Below are positions 35,364 to 36,864 of a DNA stretch of 36,864 bases, one piece after another (the first letter of the stretch is position 1; each line of letters starts with the position of its first letter). The stretch is from assembly GCA_945877865.1 (NCBI GenBank), contig CAMDVX010000003.1, positions 1 through 36,864 on the forward strand. The letters run 5' to 3'. Source of the stretch: Bifidobacterium breve. GTDB lineage: Bacteria; Actinomycetota; Thermoleophilia; Gaiellales; F1-60-MAGs149. The translations under genes and the position numbers were made by a program. A model generated the notes under the pieces. That model saw only the letters and a program-made list of their open reading frames with translations, ran no database searches and had not been told where the DNA came from.

Positions 35364-36316
35364 GCCTCACCCCGGACGCGCGCATCGAGGAGGCGCGCGA
35401 CGGCGAGCGGGTCGAGGTGGCCTGCTCGGAGCCCCGTGATGGCCACGCCGACCGCTGGGTCTGCGTCGATCGCCTGCTGCGCCCGCGCGCCGGCTCTGGC
35501 GGCGACGCCCGCGACGATCTCGCGCTCGAGCCCCGCTGCGCGCCGCGCTCGCACGCCGTCGTCTCCGAGCACAGCGCGCTTGCTCAGCACGGCGTCCCAC
35601 AGCTCTGCGCTGCCTTCACCGTTGACTGCGGAGGTCTCGACGAGGGCGGGCGCGCGCTCGGGGTCTGTGCCGAGCGCGAGGCGAAGCTCGCTTCGAAAGT
35701 GGTCCACGCCGGGCAGGTCTCGCTTCGTCAATGCGACGACGTCGGGGATTTCCATTACTCCAGCCTTGATGGCTTGCACGCTATCGCCGCTGCCGGGCTG
35801 GAGCGCCAGCACGACCACGTCGACGAGGTCTGCGATGCGGATGTCGGATTGCCCCGCACCAACGGTCTCGATCAGCACGACGTCGAACCCGGCGGCGTCC
35901 AGCACGGCCGCTGCGAGGACGGTGCCTTCGGCGATTCCACCGAGCCGTCCACGGCTCCCCATCGACCGGAAGAACACGGCGGCGTCGGTGTCGTGCTCCA
36001 CGAGCCGCACCCGATCGCCGAGGACGGCGCCCTGCGAGAACGGGCTGGACGGGTCGACCGCCACGACCCCGACGGTGCAGCCGCGTCGCCGTACCTCGCG
36101 GACGAGCGCTCCGAGCAGCGTCGACTTGCCGGCGCCGGGCGGGCCGGTGAGGCCGACGACCATGGCCCGACCGACGTGTGGCCAGATCGCGGCAACGAGC
36201 GCCGCAGCGGCCGGATGCTCGTCCTCGACCCACGAGATGGCGCGGGCGATTGCGCGCCGATCGCCCGCGACGACGAGCCGCGCGAGCTCCTCGGGTTCTC
36301 GGGTCAGCGCGGCCAT
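35360..36316 (-). CDS. meaB: MeaB/ArgK-type GTPase
   Basis: 318 aa G3E GTPase. The P-loop GPPGAGKST is at 58-66; VDPSSPFS, the ETVGAGQSD switch (with the conserved Gln/Ser) and TKRD follow. MeaB protects and helps load adenosylcobalamin into methylmalonyl-CoA mutase. The adenosyltransferase and mutase B12 subunit are 22 kb away in this window, so the set is split. TACCGT lies 6 nt before the ATG. Its stop overlaps the threonine deaminase start. Confidence 0.95.
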   Translation of the reverse strand: MAALTREPEELARLVVAGDRRAIARAISWVEDEHPAAAALVAAIWPHVGRAMVVGLTGPPGAGKSTLLGALVREVRRRGCTVGVVAVDPSSPFSQGAVLGDRVRLVEHDTDAAVFFRSMGSRGRLGGIAEGTVLAAAVLDAAGFDVVLIETVGAGQSDIRIADLVDVVVLALQPGSGDSVQAIKAGVMEIPDVVALTKRDLPGVDHFRSELRLALGTDPERAPALVETSAVNGEGSAELWDAVLSKRAVLGDDGVRARRAAGLEREIVAGVAARAGARAQQAIDADPAVGVAITGLRAGHLDPLAVARLLDARVRGEA

Positions 36317-36322
36317 GCCGAC

Positions 36323-36328
36323 ACGGTA
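36323..36328 (-). promoter_or_regulatory. -10 box TACCGT, leaderless-type
   Basis: On the minus strand TACCGT is followed by 6 nt and the meaB ATG at 36316. No TTGACA-like -35 is visible. Confidence 0.4.
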
Positions 36329-36365
36329 GCGATGCGGGTGTCCGCTCCGCGCGGCTGCTTGGGTC

Positions 36366-36371
36366 TACTGT
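36366..36371 (+). promoter_or_regulatory. -10 box TACTGT, leaderless-type
   Basis: TACTGT is followed by 8 nt and the ATG at 36380 of the Lon-domain gene. It faces the meaB box 37 nt away; the two promoters share this 63-bp gap. Confidence 0.35.
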
Positions 36372-36379
36372 TCATTCAT

Positions 36380-36864
36380 ATGGCCGCTGACCTTCCAATC
36401 TTTCCACTCGAGCTCGTGCTTGTCCCCGGCGAGCCGCTGCCGCTGCATATCTTTGAGGAGCGCTATCAGGAGCTCGTCGCCCGCTGCGTCGACGACCACG
36501 AGCCGTTCGTAATCGTCCTCTCCGACCAGGATGGCATGCGCGACGTTGGCTGCACCGCCGAGATCACGGACGTCTCGGAGCGCTTCCCTGATGGCCGCTC
36601 AAACATCGTCGCGCTTGGCCGCAACGTCGTCCGGCTCAGCGGTGTCCATGACGATCACGCCTATCGCTCTGCCCTCGCCGAGGACCTCGCAGACGACCCC
36701 TCGGAGGCGCCGCAAGACCAGCAGGACGACGCGATCGCGATCTACGCCTCGCTCGCGATGGAGCTCGGCGGCTCCGTGCCCGAGGCCCCCACCCCTGGCC
36801 CCGGCCTGTCGTACGCGCTGATCGCCCGCGTCGACCTCGGCCTCGACGTCAAGCAGGCGCTGCT
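36380..36864 (+). CDS. Lon N-terminal (substrate-binding) domain protein, partial
   Basis: 161 codons, cut by the right edge. The N-terminus LPIFPLELVLVPGEPLPLHIFEERY is the Lon/cereblon-type substrate-binding domain (PF02190 pattern), which continues with SDQDGMRDVGCTAEITDV and RNIV-like strands. Stand-alone proteins of about 200 aa with only this domain are common in actinomycetotes, and the protease is not needed for this start. Whether an ATPase or protease domain follows cannot be seen. No Shine-Dalgarno; a leaderless start is likely. Confidence 0.88.
   Translation, partial: MAADLPIFPLELVLVPGEPLPLHIFEERYQELVARCVDDHEPFVIVLSDQDGMRDVGCTAEITDVSERFPDGRSNIVALGRNVVRLSGVHDDHAYRSALAEDLADDPSEAPQDQQDDAIAIYASLAMELGGSVPEAPTPGPGLSYALIARVDLGLDVKQAL

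Overview
The window comes from a high-GC bacterium with many GTG/TTG starts, 4-nt ATGA/GTGA gene overlaps and TAnnnT -10 boxes placed 6-8 nt before start codons (a leaderless pattern). Together with the gene content this suggests an actinomycetote. A deep-branching class such as Thermoleophilia is possible, because a separate trpF sits inside the trp operon and the isocitrate dehydrogenase is of the Thermus type; the lineage is inference.

Layout. 1-6545 (minus): one uninterrupted frame of about 2,180 codons that runs off the left edge. It encodes a giant membrane-anchored or secreted protein made of a TIG domain, about nine Fn3 domains, two BspA-type leucine-rich stretches and three blocks that each hold exactly seven 'YGNGxFVAV...TSxDGxxW' repeats, read here as three seven-bladed beta-propellers. 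6546-7250: no convincing gene. 7251-9311: a dienoyl-CoA-reductase-like SDR and an unknown protein, whose ATG shares a CATG with the ATG of a divergent 67-aa protein, then a collapsed aquaporin. 9409-11230: a class IV HDAC-like deacetylase convergent with a tandem GNAT. 10283-14868 (mostly minus): an acyl-CoA/B12 group (crotonase, stand-alone methylmalonyl-CoA mutase B12 subunit, cobalamin adenosyltransferase, thiolase), with a lipoprotein on the plus strand.

14948-21421 (plus): a complete trpL-E-G-D-C-F-B-A operon. The leader peptide has three consecutive Trp codons, followed by mutually exclusive antiterminator and terminator hairpins; every structural-gene junction overlaps. 21422-22051 is a degenerate gap. 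katG (minus) follows, then a divergent copper-type membrane cluster (two membrane proteins, YcnI-like, CopC-CopD fusion) that contains a 28-nt perfect palindrome.

28541-36864: a small membrane protein overlapping a uracil-DNA-glycosylase-like gene; a mercaptopyruvate-type sulfurtransferase after a cation-diffusion-facilitator; divergently, Thermus-type isocitrate dehydrogenase and a CstB-like persulfide dioxygenase-rhodanese; then threonine deaminase and MeaB (minus), and the start of a Lon-N-domain protein cut by the right edge. Working groups are acyl-CoA/propionate metabolism with B12 (MCM subunit, adenosyltransferase, MeaB), tryptophan synthesis under attenuation, copper/peroxide defence, and persulfide sulfur handling.
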